From Tillandsia leiboldiana (lineage: Eukaryota; Streptophyta; Magnoliopsida; Poales; Bromeliaceae), in contig CM055061.1 in NCBI GenBank assembly GCA_029204045.2, positions 40,014,977 through 40,078,976 on the forward strand: a DNA stretch of 64,000 nucleotides, given 5' to 3'. The position numbers were made by a program, and so were the translations under genes. Every line of letters starts with the position of its first letter. Position 1 is the first letter of the stretch. A model generated the notes under the pieces. The model was not told the origin of the DNA. It saw only the letters and a program-made list of their open reading frames with translations, and ran no database searches. This document shows positions 43,118-56,289 of this stretch, piece after piece.

Positions 43118-44684
43118 CTAACCCACTCCCATGCAAAGATGCTGATGCAGATGCTCAACTAATAATGCAGAAGAATGCAGCGGTAATGAAATGCTCAACT
43201 CAGCTAACTGAAATAAAATCATACCTACCACGGCATGATCCGCTGCCGGGGTGTCCTCCACCAGGGCTGCATAAACCCGTCCACTGGGTGCTGCAGGTCG
43301 TCGTCCCGTCTGTCCCGACGTCGTGGCCCACTCTGTCTGCTGGTGTGCCGGAGGGGTTCCCGCTGCATGGATGGGCAAGGGGGGTGCTGTCGCAATCGGC
43401 CGCACTGACAAAATGGCCTGGGGGCAAGCTGCGCGGAAATGTCCCAACTCTCCACAGAGGAAACACCGCCCCTGTCTCTGATCACACTGTGACGGTGGAT
43501 GAGGCCCGCCACAAATGACACACCGCTCCTGTCGCTGCTGCCGATACTGCTGCTGCTGCGGAGGCCCACCAGATCTTCGGCGCCTATGAAACCCACGACC
43601 CTCTGGATGAGATCGTGGAGGTCTCGGAGGTCCCTGCCGGCTCGTCTGACCCTCATCCTCCAGTGCTGGGCGCTTCGCCCCCGAAATCCCTGCGGGAGCT
43701 GGGACCACCTCGACCATAACCGCCTCTCCGTGCTCCACATATAAAGCCTGCTCCATCGAAGCCTCTAAAGTCTGCAATCTGTGGGAGCGAACAAGCTGAT
43801 AAATGTCCCGGCGCAGCCCCCGCTCAAACATGTAGATCCGGTGAGACTCGTCCCTGGCCACGTGAGGCATACTAGCCAATAGCTGATTGAATTCGGCTAT
43901 GTATGCATTCACGGGCCGATCTCCCTGGCGGAGATTTCTCAGCTGCTCCTCCAATCTCTGGCGAACACTCTCAGGAAAGAAGGCCCCTAGAAGAAGTCTG
44001 CGGAACTCCGCCCAAGGAAGAATCTGCGTCCCAGGCGGACCAGCAGGCCGCACACGCCGCCACCAAGCCTCGGCGTTGCTTTCCAAGAAGTGTGTAGACA
44101 AGAAGACCCGAAATCGATCCTCAACGAACAAACTCTCAAAATGGCGCTCCATGGCCGTGATCCAAGACTCTGCCTCCCACGGCTCAGTACTCATACCAGA
44201 AAAAACGAGGTGGATCAAACCGGCGGAACCTCATCAACAGATCCACCACCGCACTCTGCTCAGCCAAAGTCAAAGGTCCCACCGACCCAGGCGGTGGTAT
44301 GCTAGAAACCGGCTCGACAGGAATAGCCGGCGCTGACGGGACCACAGGGGGCGCCACAGCTGGTGAAGAAGGCACAGGCGAACACTCAGGGGGTGCTACC
44401 ACTGGCTGCGTCCTCTGCTCTAAAAGAAGCATCATCCGACCAAAGGCCTCCTCCTGGCACCGAGAAGCCTCCTCCTGGCGCTGAGAAGCCTCCTCCTGGC
44501 GCTGTAAAGCCTCCTCCTGGCGCTGAGATGTCTCCTCCTGGCGCCGCACCGCCTCAGACAACTGTGCCACCTGGGCGCGGAGCTCCAGAACCTCCCTCTG
44601 CTGCCCCTGCCCCGAGTCCTCCTGCTCGGGCTCATCGGAGGGGAAAGGCTGGGAACGCGTCTGCACCCTGCGTCGGGGAGGCAT
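43118..44684 (-). pseudogene. Gag of element C, left-contig copy (one single-base frameshift)
   Basis: The minus-strand start is 44684, MPPRRRVQTRSQPFPSD, opposite the MPSRRR start of element A. Five in-register 7-residue repeats (QEEASQR type) predict a coiled coil. Then comes the Gag domain (PWEAESWITAMERHFE, AWWRRVRPAGPPGTQ, FFPESVRQRLEEQL). Two knuckles follow, CVICGGPHPPSQC and CFLCGELGHFRAAC, and the chain ends soon after the VVGMIL protease-start motif, with TAG at 43118. About 520 codons. An extra A in an A6 run near 44205 breaks the frame, but the right-contig copy has A5 there and reads through. The gene may be intact in reality. Confidence 0.9.
44446..44550 (-). repeat. 21-bp heptad-encoding repeats in gag of element C
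   Basis: Five tandem 21-bp units (GCCTCCTCCTGGCGCTGAGAA-like on the plus strand, one base over the quoting limit if extended) encode seven residues each, so the coiled-coil heptad is kept. Element A has only about two. The duplicate is at 51797-51901. Confidence 0.8.
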
Positions 44685-44964
44685 CGTGCCTACCTGCAAC
44701 ACACAAGCAACCATCAGGACAGTACCAAACAACACTCGACCCAATCCAGCGAAAGTCTAGGACATGTCATCCATTCCCTAGCATTATGTTGTCTGCAGCC
44801 AACATAATCGCTTAGGAGAATAAACATGCCAGTCACTCATCCCACCCCTTGGGAGAGTATCAAACTCAATCAGGACTCTCGCTAACAGTCACGACTCTCA
44901 CGTAGTCATCATAATGTCCAACCACAAGCCTAGGGTTCTAAGTCCACAATGACCTACAACCTAG

Positions 44965-44976
44965 GCTCTGATACCA
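44965..44976 (-). promoter_or_regulatory. Primer-binding site of element C (left-contig copy)
   Basis: Minus-strand TGGTATCAGAGC, 8 bases inside the LTR end at 44984. Right-contig copy at 52316-52327. Confidence 0.9.
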
Positions 44977-44983
44977 CCTAATC

Positions 44984-47900
44984 TGTCATGCCCCGGCGTC
45001 GAAACTGCGACCCGGGCTCGCCAACAGATCCGCCGCCCATACTGGAAGCCCCGTATAGACGAAGCGACTAACCTGCAAAAGATCAACTATGCTATACAGA
45101 TATCAGAGCTGAAAGAAAACTGCTAGAAATAAAACAATATACAACCCAAGACCTCACCAAAATACAACAGTCTCTCGAGCAGTAGAAAATAAATACAACT
45201 CTATACCTCACTACAAAGTTCTCTCAACATGAACTCTCAAAAGTAATAAGGGTACATCTACTCTCTGGACGATGACCGGTAGGGAACTATCTCGCGACTC
45301 CCTTATCTCGATCAGAAGAAGCAGCAACAGGTGCGGCAGGAACTGGAGCAGAAAAAGAAGTCCCTGGGGAAAAACACCACGACGGGTGTGAGAACTACGT
45401 CCCAAGTAGTTCTCAGTGGGTGCCGCCAACAAGCTCGACGGTCTGCCCACTAAGTCTACTAGAGGCATAAAGTAACAATATAATACTGAAATGAAATGGC
45501 TGGAAAAGTAACTCTACCGCTACTATGCCTCTATCTAGATGCTCAAGAAAAAGGAACAGATGGAACATGATGCATCTACTAATACCCACAGTAAACTCAC
45601 CAAATCTAAACTGACTGCCTCAAGGGTCCAGTCAAACCTGCGCCCACCTACTGCCGCACATCCTCAACAGGACGGGTCTACCGTAGGGTGTCCGTGACTG
45701 CCACTAACTGGCCCAGTCAGAGGGACGGCGTCGACAAGTCGCGATAGCAAAGTAACAGGCCCAACTCCGGAGTGGCTCTCGAGGGGAGCGACCCCACCGA
45801 GGAAAGTATCCGCGTATCTCTGTCGAGCTCAAATATGGCTCATGCAGGCTATAGTCCAAACCACGATCAACAAGATCGACCAACAACACCAACTCTCAAC
45901 CACAGGCTGGAAATCCACACAGATGGGGCCACCGTCCACCAGACGGCTCCCACAACAGAACACCAAACTCACAGGAAAGACCGACACCATAAGGGTTCGG
46001 AAACCCGATAGACCGGTGCAAAGAACCCTATCAAACAAGAACAGACTCTAGGCTCCGCCTATCGAAGTTCTCGATCCCCTTATAGTTCGGGATAGCAAAA
46101 CCTCGGCACGACACGCAGAAAACACCAACAGGGCCCGAAAGTCCCAGGAGACCTACACCTACAACCCTATCAAACAAGAACAGGTTCCAGGCTCGGCCCC
46201 CGTGGCTTTCGTCCCGACAAAGGAACGGCCCCTAGAACCCAGATCACTCGAATCCTTTCAAGTGGGGAGATTTACAAGAAAAAGGTGACATTTGTTATTG
46301 AAGATCATTTGATCTAGAAGAAAATCCATATTTAATGATTTTAGTTCTCTTTAGAAAAACCGTTAGAAAAATAAGTGTTTTACCCAAGCCCCGAAGGGCT
46401 GATGCCTTTGTCCAATCAAACAAGAACAGACTCCAGCGGCCCTTCGATGCTTGGAAGAAAACATTGGTAGACTAAAAATCATGTGTATGTCGAAAAGGGT
46501 TCTAGGTTCTAGGTCCGGCTATCACTAGAAAACCACCGCCACTAACACAGTGGTGACAACCCTAACAGGGGAAAACCAAATCTCCCGGGTCCACCGTTTA
46601 CCCCAAACGGTTCCCGGTACAGACAAGCGAACCACTGCATCTACCAGACTCCACTCTGCTCCCAAGCACGAGTGCAAATGCATCCCACACTAAAGAAGTC
46701 CCGACCGCTCGGCCCACTACCCGGGCAAGGATAACACTAAGTCCAGGAATGAAACATAAAGTGTGGATGTCTAAACATAAATAACCCTAGCCCAAGTGAG
46801 GGTTTTCTACTGGTCTGGTTACACATGCAACATATGACGGGGGTGCTAGGTCAGGTTCAACATAACAAATATTTAACATGATAGTAGGAAGCAAGAGATC
46901 ACAAGATCGACAGATAAAACAAGGAACAACAATTCCTACACTCTAGCATGCTACCCAAGTCCAATCACTATCATGCATGATTCTATATCAATAGAATTAG
47001 AGTACAGTCCATAGATCTTGAAAGCAAGCTACCCACCTGAAAACGCTAACTGTCCGGAGTCGTACAGCTGAGAAAACCAGGAAAAAATAACAACTCTAAG
47101 TCCAACAGGTCCAGCACAGTCCACAATCCCTCCTGGGTTACAACATAAGGCTACAGTTATACTTAATTCCAAAATCTGCCAAGAATTACAACACTGAAAA
47201 TACAGCCGCAAAGATGCGATTATTTCACCTGCTAAATGTGCTCGAAAAATTCCAAATAAAATATTCCTGCGATCCTCGTGTCGATAGCTTCGAAACAAGT
47301 ACCTGCACGCTCAATTCCGAGCAACGTAGGCCAAGTTACAAATTCCACAGTATCGGTGCGCGAAACCCCAAAACCATCCAACTGTAAACTCTTGTACAGA
47401 TAAAAGGAAAAGTGTATACCTTCGGGAAAGTCTCCAAAAATTCCAAGAAAAAATCCACGATGATCCTCACGTCGAGTAGATGAAAAAAGTCTATAAGGAC
47501 GTCTTGATCCGAGACTCGTGCGCGGAGATCTCCTCAAAGAGAGGTGCTGCCCTCACCAAAATCTCACAGCAAAAAAGGGTCCCAATGAGCACGAGAAAAC
47601 ACCTCGAAAAATGCGAAATCTGAAAATGTCCGAGAAACCCAAAATCGTAGCCTCACCTGTTACGAATCCAGCAGCGAAGAAATCGCTCGAAAAGATGGTC
47701 GGAGTAGGTCGGGGGAGCTCGTACACCGAAGAGCGACGGAAGAAACACCGAAGAAAGAGCGTCGCGCCGCGCCAAGAAAATGAGAATCTCGAAAAAGCGG
47801 TGCCCCCAAAAATCCCCAAACTCTGCAGATGGAAGCTTCACAGAGTGAGGATCAACTTTGGTAAAGGGCTCTTGGCGGTTTGAAGCTCGGAAGTGCCAAA

Positions 47901-48741
47901 AGGTTGAAGAAGAAGAGGGCTCGGGCTTTAAATAGGCCCCAAAAAAAACAATTGAAGAAATCCCCAAAAGGTCCCACTTTCGGGCACACCCGAAGTTCGG
48001 GCGCCCGAATCCGGGCGCAGAGGCGGGTTACTGTAGCCGCCCGGAAAAATTTTGTGCCGCCACGTCACCCGCACAGCAAACAGCTGTGCGGGCGCTGCCG
48101 GGAGTGGCCACGTGGCACTCCCGGTGACCGACACGTGTCCCGCACAGCAAACAGCTGTGCGGGGCGCGTGTGGTGCCGCCGCGTGGCACCTACCCGGTCA
48201 AAACCGGGTAGGTGGCGCCCGCCAGTGGCAGGGCGACACGTGGCCCTGCCACTGTCGCGGGTCACACGTGCGGGCAGGCGCCGCACTGGCCGCCTGCCAC
48301 GCACGCGCCCCGAGGCGCCCGACCGCGACCCGGTGCACCGCGCCTTGTGAGCCCGCGAATGGCGTGACGACACGTGTCCTGTGCACCCGGTCCACGCACC
48401 CAATTCAGGTTCCGTGGACCGCGCCGCGTGCACCGACCAACCGGGGGATGCCACGTGTCCCCCCGCCCCGGTCCATGCACCGCCGCGCAAAAACTGTGGA
48501 CCGCGCCTCACGAGCCCGCCATCAGGCGGCGCCACGTGTCCATGCGCCAGGTCCGTGCACCCAGCCGCTCCCCTCTGTGGACCGAGCGCTGCGGACCGGC
48601 CCAATCACAAGCCGCCACGTGGCAGCCGGCGGTCCACGGCCCCTCCCATGCACCGAAATTCAGCGAAAACTTTCTGGGGTCCCGTTTTTGGGCATCCGGA
48701 CTCCAAATTTAACAAGCAAACAGCCGTTTTCAAGCGTTTTT
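44984..48741 (-). repeat. LTR-C right, left-contig copy (cut by the gap)
   Basis: It carries the allele marks of the right LTR (52335-56289), for example ACTGGAAGCC near 45040, CTCGACGG near 45434 and TTTCTGGGGTCC near 48670. It stops at the base equivalent to 56081. Confidence 0.88.
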
Positions 48742-48841
48742 NNNNNNNNNNNNNNNNNNNNNNNNNNNNNNNNNNNNNNNNNNNNNNNNNNNNNNNNNNN
48801 NNNNNNNNNNNNNNNNNNNNNNNNNNNNNNNNNNNNNNNNN
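48742..48841. other. 100-N assembly gap
   Basis: Exactly 100 N. Sequence after the gap restarts about 670 bp earlier in the LTR than where it stopped. Confidence 0.98.
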
Positions 48842-49737
48842 CCGCACAGCAAACAGCTGGCGGGGGCGCGCAGGTGAGTGGCCCGTGGAACTCCCGGTGA
48901 CCGGACACGTGTCCCGCACAGCAAACAGCTGTGGAGGTTCGGGGCGCGTGTGGTGCCGCAGCGTGGCACTACACGGTCAATACCGGTGTGGTGTGCGCGC
49001 CCGCCAGTGGTAGGGCGGCACGTGGCCCCCTGCCACTGTCGGCGGTCACGACGTCGGGCAGGTCGCCGCACTGGCCGCCTGCACGCACGGCGCCCGAGGC
49101 CGCCCGACCGCGGACCCGGTGCACCGCGCCTCATGAGCCCGCGATGGCGTGACGACACGTGTCCTGTGCAACCCGGTCCCACGCACCCAATTCAGGTTCC
49201 GTGGACCGCACAGCGTGCACCGACCAACCGGGGGGATGCCACGTGTCCCCCCGCCCCGGTCATGCAACCGCCGTGCAAAACTGTGGACCGCGCCTCACGA
49301 GCCCGCCAATCAGGCGCGCCACGTGTCCATGCGCCTGGGTCCGTGCACCCAGCCGCTCCCCCTCTGTGGACCGAGCGCTGCGGACCGGCCCAATCACAAG
49401 CCGCCACGTGGCAGCCGTGCGGTCCACGGCCCCTCCCATGCACCGAAATTCAGCGAAAACTTCCAGGGATCCGTTTTTGGGCATCCGGACTCCAAATTTA
49501 ACAAGCAAACAGCCGTTTTCAAGCGTTTTTCCGCACTGAATCCAAATCTAACCTCTGATTGGCCCAAAAACAAAACCGAAACTTCGGCAAATGTAGCCGA
49601 AGGCCAATCCGGCTGTAGATATCACAAAGGGTCCATCTGTGGCATCCCTTTGATGCACTATGGACCAGATACACCAACACTAGGTGTTCTACACCACGGT
49701 TCATGGGAGAAGCCACACGGGGATCAGGGTCACCACA
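48842..49737 (-). repeat. LTR-C left, right-contig partial copy
   Basis: Equivalent to 41516-42391, with many one-base insertions and deletions in the first 600 bases. Probably low-coverage contig-end sequence. Confidence 0.85.
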
Positions 49738-50463
49738 TCCTCCCCCACTAAAAGGAAGTTTCGTCCCCGAAACAAAAACACACCACGACAACAAAACCAA
49801 AACGATCAACACAACCAAGAACGCAACACTAAACTAAAAGGAAGATACGGCTCCACCAGCAGGAAAGTCATCAACCCCAACCCTCGATTTAGAAAACAGC
49901 TGAAATTCGCAAAAAGTCTAAAAATTTCGAAAAATCAGTGCCTTCGCCCCAATCAAACAAGAACAGGTTCGGGCACTGTCTCCATTTCTGGAGCAATCCT
50001 TCGAAATCTTTGTCCTGTTCGTAAATTTCAGTACAAAGGCAAGAAAAGGGAGAGAAGTGTTGGTGTCGTTCCTGCTGTGGCAACAAAAAGAAAGCTACCA
50101 CTAACGAGACTCCTAAGGACGCAACCCCTAGTCCTAATCGTCACAACAGCTCCTAAAGTGGCGTCTGTCCAAAGCCGCTGAAGTTGCTGCTGCTGGAAGG
50201 ATACGCCGACAATCCGAGAAAACGAACTCCCTCCAGTCCAACTCGTAGAAGGATAACTGCTCTCATTCCATTATCAGTCGTAGCACTACACCGCACCAAC
50301 CAGTCCAACATGTGTGCTCAGTCCAAATCCTGGAGCTGTCCTTGAATCGTCACATCAGCCGGTGAAGTCCCAAGTCTCAACTGCACTGATCATGCACCGC
50401 GAACCTCCTCTACTCGTAGGATACTGGGAAGAATCCAATTGCTAAAACATGTAGCAAACATTC
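49738..50463 (-). other. Non-coding 3' internal region of element C, right-contig copy
   Basis: Matches 42392-43117, with hairpin 49758-49773 and PPT next to the LTR. No coding domain. Confidence 0.75.
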
Positions 50464-52035
50464 CTAACCCACTCCCATGGCAAAGATGCTGATGCAGATG
50501 CTCAACTAATAATGCAGAAGAATGCAGCGGTAATGAAATGCTCAACTCAGCTAACTGAAATAAAAATCATACCTACCACGGCATGATCCGCTGCCGGGGT
50601 GTCCTCCACCAGGGCTGCATAAACCCGTCCACTGGGTGCTGCAGGTCGTCGTCCCGTCTGTCCCGACGTCGTGGCCCACTCTGTCTGCTGGTGTGCCGGA
50701 GGGGTTCCCGCTGCATGGATGGGCAAGGGGGGTGCTGTCGCAATCGGCCAGCACTGACAAAATGGCCTGGGGGCAAGCTGCGCGGAAATGTCCCAACTCT
50801 CCACAGAGGAAACACCGCCCCTGTCTCTGATCACACTGTGACGGTGGATGAGGCCCGCCACAAATGACACACCGCTCCTGTCGCTGCTGCCGATACTGCT
50901 GCTGCTGCGGAGGCCCACCAGATCTTCGGCGCCTATGAAACCCACGACCCTCTGGATGAGATCGTGGAGGTCTCGGAGGTCCCCTGCCGGCTCGTCTGAC
51001 CCTCATCCTCCAGTGCTGGGCGCTTCGCCCCCGAAATCCCTGCGGGAGCTGGGACCACCTCGACCATAACCGCCTCTCCGTGCTCCACATATAAAGCCTG
51101 CTCCATCGAAGCCTCTAAAGTCCTGCAATCTGTGGGAGCGAACAAGCTGATAAATGTCCCGGCGCAGCCCCCGCTCAAACATGTAGATCCGGTGAGACTC
51201 GTCCCTGGCCACGTGAGGCATACTAGCCAATAGCTGATTGAATTCGGCTATGTATGCATTCACGGGCCGATCTCCCTGGCGGAGATTTCTCAGGCTGCTC
51301 CTCCAATCTCTGGCGAACACTCTCAGGAAAGAAGGCCCCTAGAAGAAGTCTGCGGAACTCCGCCCAAGGAAGAATCTGCGTCCCAGGCGGACCAGCAGGC
51401 CGCACACGCCGCCACCAAGCCTCGGCGTTGCTTTCCAAGAAGTGTGTAGACAAGAAGACCCGAAATCGATCCTCAACGAACAAACTCTCAAAATGGCGCT
51501 CCATGGCCGTGATCCAAGACTCTGCCTCCCACGGCTCAGTACTCATACCAGAAAAACGAGGTGGATCAAACCGGCGGAACCTCATCAACAGATCCACCAC
51601 CGCACTCTGCTCAGCCAAAGTCAAAGGTCCCACCGACCCAGGCGGTGGTATGCTAGAAACCGGCTCGACAGGAATAGCCGGCGCTGACGGGACCACAGGG
51701 GGCGCCACAGCTGGTGAAGAAGGCACAGGCGAACACTCAGGGGGTGCTACCACTGGCTGCGTCCTCTGCTCTAAAAGAAGCATCATCCGACCAAAGGCCT
51801 CCTCCTGGCACCGAGAAGCCTCCTCCTGGCGCTGAGAAGCCTCCTCCTGGCGCTGTAAAGCCTCCTCCTGGCGCTGAGATGTCTCCTCCTGGCGCCGCAC
51901 CGCCTCAGACAACTGTGCCACCTGGGCGCGGAGCTCCAGAACCTCCCTCTGCTGCCCCTGCCCCGAGTCCTCCTGCTCGGGCTCATCGGAGGGGAAAGGC
52001 TGGGAACGCGTCTGCACCCTGCGTCGGGGAGGCAT
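50464..52035 (-). pseudogene. Gag of element C, right-contig copy (several one-base frameshifts)
   Basis: Same gene as 43118-44684. It reads correctly through the A-run that breaks the left copy. It has extra single bases near 51293, 51122, 50983, 50750 and 50565 that the left copy lacks. Each indel is private to one copy, the pattern expected of sequencing error over one intact gene. Domains as in the left copy. Confidence 0.85.
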
Positions 52036-52334
52036 CGTGCCTACCTGCAACACACAAGCAACCATCAGGACAGTACCAAACAACACTCGACCCAATCCAG
52101 CGAAAGTCTAGGACATGTCATCCATTCCCTAGCATTATGTTGTCTGCAGCCAACATAATCGCTTAGGAGAATAAACATGCCAGTCACTCATCCCACCCCT
52201 TGGGAGAGTATCAAACTCAATCAGGACTCTCGCTAACAGTCACGACTCTCACGTAGTCATCATAATGTCCAACCACAAGCCTAGGGTTCTAAGTCCACAA
52301 TGACCTACAACCTAGGCTCTGATACCACCTAATC

Positions 52335-55300
52335 TGTCATGCCCCGGCGTCGAAACTGCGACCCGGGCTCGCCAACAGATCCGCCGCCCATACTGGAAGC
52401 CCCGTATAGACGAAGCGACTAACCTGCAAAAGATCAACTATGCTATACAGATATCAGAGCTGAAAGAAAACTGCTAGAAATAAAACAATATACAACCCAA
52501 GACCTCACCAAAATACAACAGTCTCTCGAGCAGTAGAAAATAAATACAACTCTATACCTCACTACAAAGTTCTCTCAACATGAACTCTCAAAAGTAATAA
52601 GGGTACATCTACTCTCTGGACGATGACCGGTAGGGAACTATCTCGCGACTCCCTTATCTCGATCAGAAGAAGCAGCAACAGGTGCGGCAGGAACTGGAGC
52701 AGAAAAAGAAGTCCCTGGGGAAAAACACCACGACGGGTGTGAGAACTACGTCCCAAGTAGTTCTCAGTGGGTGCCGCCAACAAGCTCGACGGTCTGCCCA
52801 CTAAGTCTACTAGAGGCATAAAGTAACAATATAATACTGAAATGAAATGGCTGGAAAAGTAACTCTACCGCTACTATGCCTCTATCTAGATGCTCAAGAA
52901 AAAGGAACAGATGGAACATGATGCATCTACTAATACCCACAGTAAACTCACCAAATCTAAACTGACTGCCTCAAGGGTCCAGTCAAACCTGCGCCCACCT
53001 ACTGCCGCACATCCTCAACAGGACGGGTCTACCGTAGGGTGTCCGTGACTGCCACTAACTGGCCCAGTCAGAGGGACGGCGTCGACAAGTCGCGATAGCA
53101 AGTAACAGGCCCAACTCCGGAGTGGCTCTCGAGGGGAGCGACCCCACCGAGGAAAGTATCCGCGTATCTCTGTCGAGCTCAAATATGGCTCATGCAGGCT
53201 ATAGTCCAAACCACGATCAACAAGATCGACCAACAACACCAACTCTCAACCACAGGCTGGAAATCCACACAGATGGGGCCACCGTCCACCAGACGGCTCC
53301 CACAACAGAACACCAAACTCACAGGAAAGACCGACACCATAAGGGTTCGGAAACCCGATAGACCGGTGCAAAGAACCCTATCAAACAAGAACAGACTCTA
53401 GGCTCCGCCTATCGAAGTTCTCGATCCCCTTATAGTTCGGGATAGCAAAACCTCGGCACGACACGCAGAAAACACCAACAGGGCCCGAAAGTCCCAGGAG
53501 ACCTACACCTACAACCCTATCAAACAAGAACAGGTTCCAGGCTCGGCCCCCGTGGCTTTCGTCCCGACAAAGGAACGGCCCCTAGAACCCAGATCACTCG
53601 AATCCTTTCAAGTGGGGAGATTTACAAGAAAAGGTGACATTTGTTATTGAAGATCATTTGATCTAGAAGAAATCCATATTTAATGATTTTAGTTCTCTTT
53701 AGAAAAACCGTTAGAAAAATAAGTGTTTTACCCAAGCCCCGAAGGGCTGATGCCTTTGTCCAATCAAACAAGAACAGACTCCAGCGGCCCTTCGATGCTT
53801 GGAAGAAAACATTGGTAGACTAAAAATCATGTGTATGTCGAAAAGGGTTCTAGGTTCTAGGTCCGGCTATCACTAGAAAACCACCGCCACTAACACAGTG
53901 GTGACAACCCTAACAGGGGAAAACCAAATCTCCCGGGTCCACCGTTTACCCCAAACGGTTCCCGGTACAGACAAGCGAACCACTGCATCTACCAGACTCC
54001 ACTCTGCTCCCAAGCACGAGTGCAAATGCATCCCACACTAAAGAAGTCCCGACCGCTCGGCCCACTACCCGGGCAAGGATAACACTAAGTCCAGGAATGA
54101 AACATAAAGTGTGGATGTCTAAACATAAATAACCCTAGCCCAAGTGAGGGTTTTCTACTGGTCTGGTTACACATGCAACATATGACGGGGGTGCTAGGTC
54201 AGGTTCAACATAACAAATATTTAACATGATAGTAGGAAGCAAGAGATCACAAGATCGACAGATAAAACAAGGAACAACAATTCCTACACTCTAGCATGCT
54301 ACCCAAGTCCAATCACTATCATGCATGATTCTATATCAATAGAATTAGAGTACAGTCCATAGATCTTGAAAGCAAGCTACCCACCTGAAAACGCTAACTG
54401 TCCGGAGTCGTACAGCTGAGAAAACCAGGAAAAATAACAACTCTAAGTCCAACAGGTCCAGCACAGTCCACAATCCCTCCTGGGTACAACATAAGGCTAC
54501 AGTTATACTTTAATTCCAAAATCTGCCAAGAATTACAACACTGAAAATACAGCCGCAAAGATGCGATTATTTCACCTGCTAAATGTGCTCGAAAAATTCC
54601 AAATAAAATATTCCTGCGATCCTCGTGTCGATAGCTTCGAAACAAGTACCTGCACGCTCAATTCCGAGCAACGTAGGCCAAGTTACAAATTCCACAGTAT
54701 CGGTGCGCGAAACCCCAAAACCATCCAACTGTAAACTCTTGTACAGATAAAAGGAAAAGTGTATACCTTCGGGAAAGTCTCCAAAAATTCCAAGAAAAAT
54801 CCACGATGATCCTCACGTCGAGTAGATGAAAAAAGTCTATAAGGACGTCTTGATCCGAGACTCGTGCGCGGAGATCTCCTCAAAAGAAGGTGCTGCCCTC
54901 ACCAAAATCTCACAGCAAAAAGGGTCCCAATGAGCACGAGAAAACACCTCGAAAAATGCGAAATCTGAAAATGTCCGAGAAACCCAAAATCGTAGCCTCA
55001 CCTGTTACGAATCCAGCAGCGAAGAAATCGCTCGAAAAGATGGTCGGAGTAGGTCGGGGGAGCTCGTACACCGAAGAGCGACGGAAGAAACACCGAAGAA
55101 AGAGCGTCGCGCCGCGCCAAGAAAATGAGAATCTCGAAAAGCGTGCCCCCAAAAATCCCCAAACTCTGCAGATGGAAGCTTCACAGAGTGAGGATCAACT
55201 TTGGTAAAGGGCTCTTGGCGGTTTGAAGCTCGGAAGTGCCAAAAGGTTGAAGAAGAAGAGGGCTCGGGCTTTAAATAGGCCCCAAAAAAAACAATTGAAG

Positions 55301-56289
55301 AAATCCCCAAAAGGTCCCCACTTTCGGGCACACCCGAAGTTTCGGGCGCCCGAATCCGGGCGCAGAGGCGGGTTACTGTAGCCGCCCGGAAAAATTTTGT
55401 GCCGCCACGTCACCCGCACAGCAAACAGCTGTGCGGGCGCGCCGGGAGTGGCCACGTGGCACTCCCGGTGACCGACACGTGTCCCGCACAGCAAACAGCT
55501 GTGCGGGGCGCGTGTGGTGCCGCCGCGTGGCACCTACCCGGTCAAACCGGGTAGGTGGCGCCCGCCAGTGGCAGGGCGACACGTGGCCCTGCCACTGTCG
55601 CGGTCACACGTGCGGGCAGGCGCCGCACTGGCCGCCTGCCACGCACGCGCCCCGAGGCGCCCGACCGCGACCCGGTGCACCGCGCCTTGTGAGCCCGCGA
55701 ATGGCGTGACGACACGTGTCCTGTGCACCCGGTCCACGCACCCAATTCAGGTTCCGTGGACCGCGCCGCGTGCACCGACCAACCGGGGGATGCCACGTGT
55801 CCCCCCGCCCCGGTCCATGCACCGCCGCGCAAAAACTGTGGACCGCGCCTCACGAGCCCGCCAATCAGGCGGCGCCACGTGTCCATGCGCCAGGTCCGTG
55901 CACCCAGCCGCTCCCCTCTGTGGACCGAGCGCTGCGGACCGGCCCAATCACAAGCCGCCACGTGGCAGCCGGCGGTCCACGGCCCCTCCCATGCACCGAA
56001 ATTCAGCGAAAACTTTCTGGGGTCCGTTTTTGGGCATCCGGACTCCAAATTTAACAAGCAAACAGCCGTTTTCAAGCGTTTTTCCGCGCTGAATCCTAAT
56101 CCAACCTCTGATTGGCCCAAAACAAAACCGAAACTTTGGCAAATGCAGCCGAAGGCCAATCCGGCTGTAGATATCACACAGGGTCCATCTGTGGCATCCC
56201 TTTGATGCACTATGGACCAGATACACCAACACTAGGTGTTCTACACCACGGTTCATGGGAGAAGCCACACGGGGAGCAGGGTCACCACA
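52335..56289 (-). repeat. LTR-C right (5' LTR of element C)
   Basis: 3955 bp. TATTTAAA (minus) is at 55270-55277 and the CGGGCGCCCG palindrome at 55343-55352. The G-box cluster is at about 55450-55970 and the hairpin at 52740-52766. A donor-like AACAG/GTGAGG is at 55002/55001 (minus). It ends at 56289, followed by TSD ACGCC and LTR-A2. Confidence 0.93.

Larger units (their letters stand above)
48842..56081 (-). other. Probable false duplication of 41516-48741 (overlapping contig end)
   Basis: 48842-49737 matches LTR-C left (CCAGGGATCCG mark), not the LTR copy just before the gap. 49738-52334 repeats the internal region and 52335-56081 repeats 44984-48741. Indel noise is strong in 48842-49450. 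A real LTR-recombination tandem is possible, but would not explain the roughly 670-bp restart at the gap. Confidence 0.82.
38439..56289 (-). mobile_element. Element C: non-autonomous gag-only gypsy-type LTR retrotransposon
   Basis: On the minus strand it starts TGTGGTGACCC (at 56289) and ends GGGGCGTGACA (at 38439). TSD ACGCC at 38434-38438 and 56290-56294. As assembled it reads LTR-internal-LTR-internal-LTR with a gap in the middle LTR. This is best explained by an un-merged contig overlap, and the true element is probably LTR-internal-LTR, about 10.5 kb. LTRs are nearly identical. Confidence 0.9.

Noticed and set aside
38439..56289. A genuine tandem LTR-internal-LTR-internal-LTR element made by unequal recombination
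   Set aside because: Considered seriously, but the roughly 670-bp restart at a 100-N gap, indel noise after the gap and private frameshifts fit an assembly overlap better.
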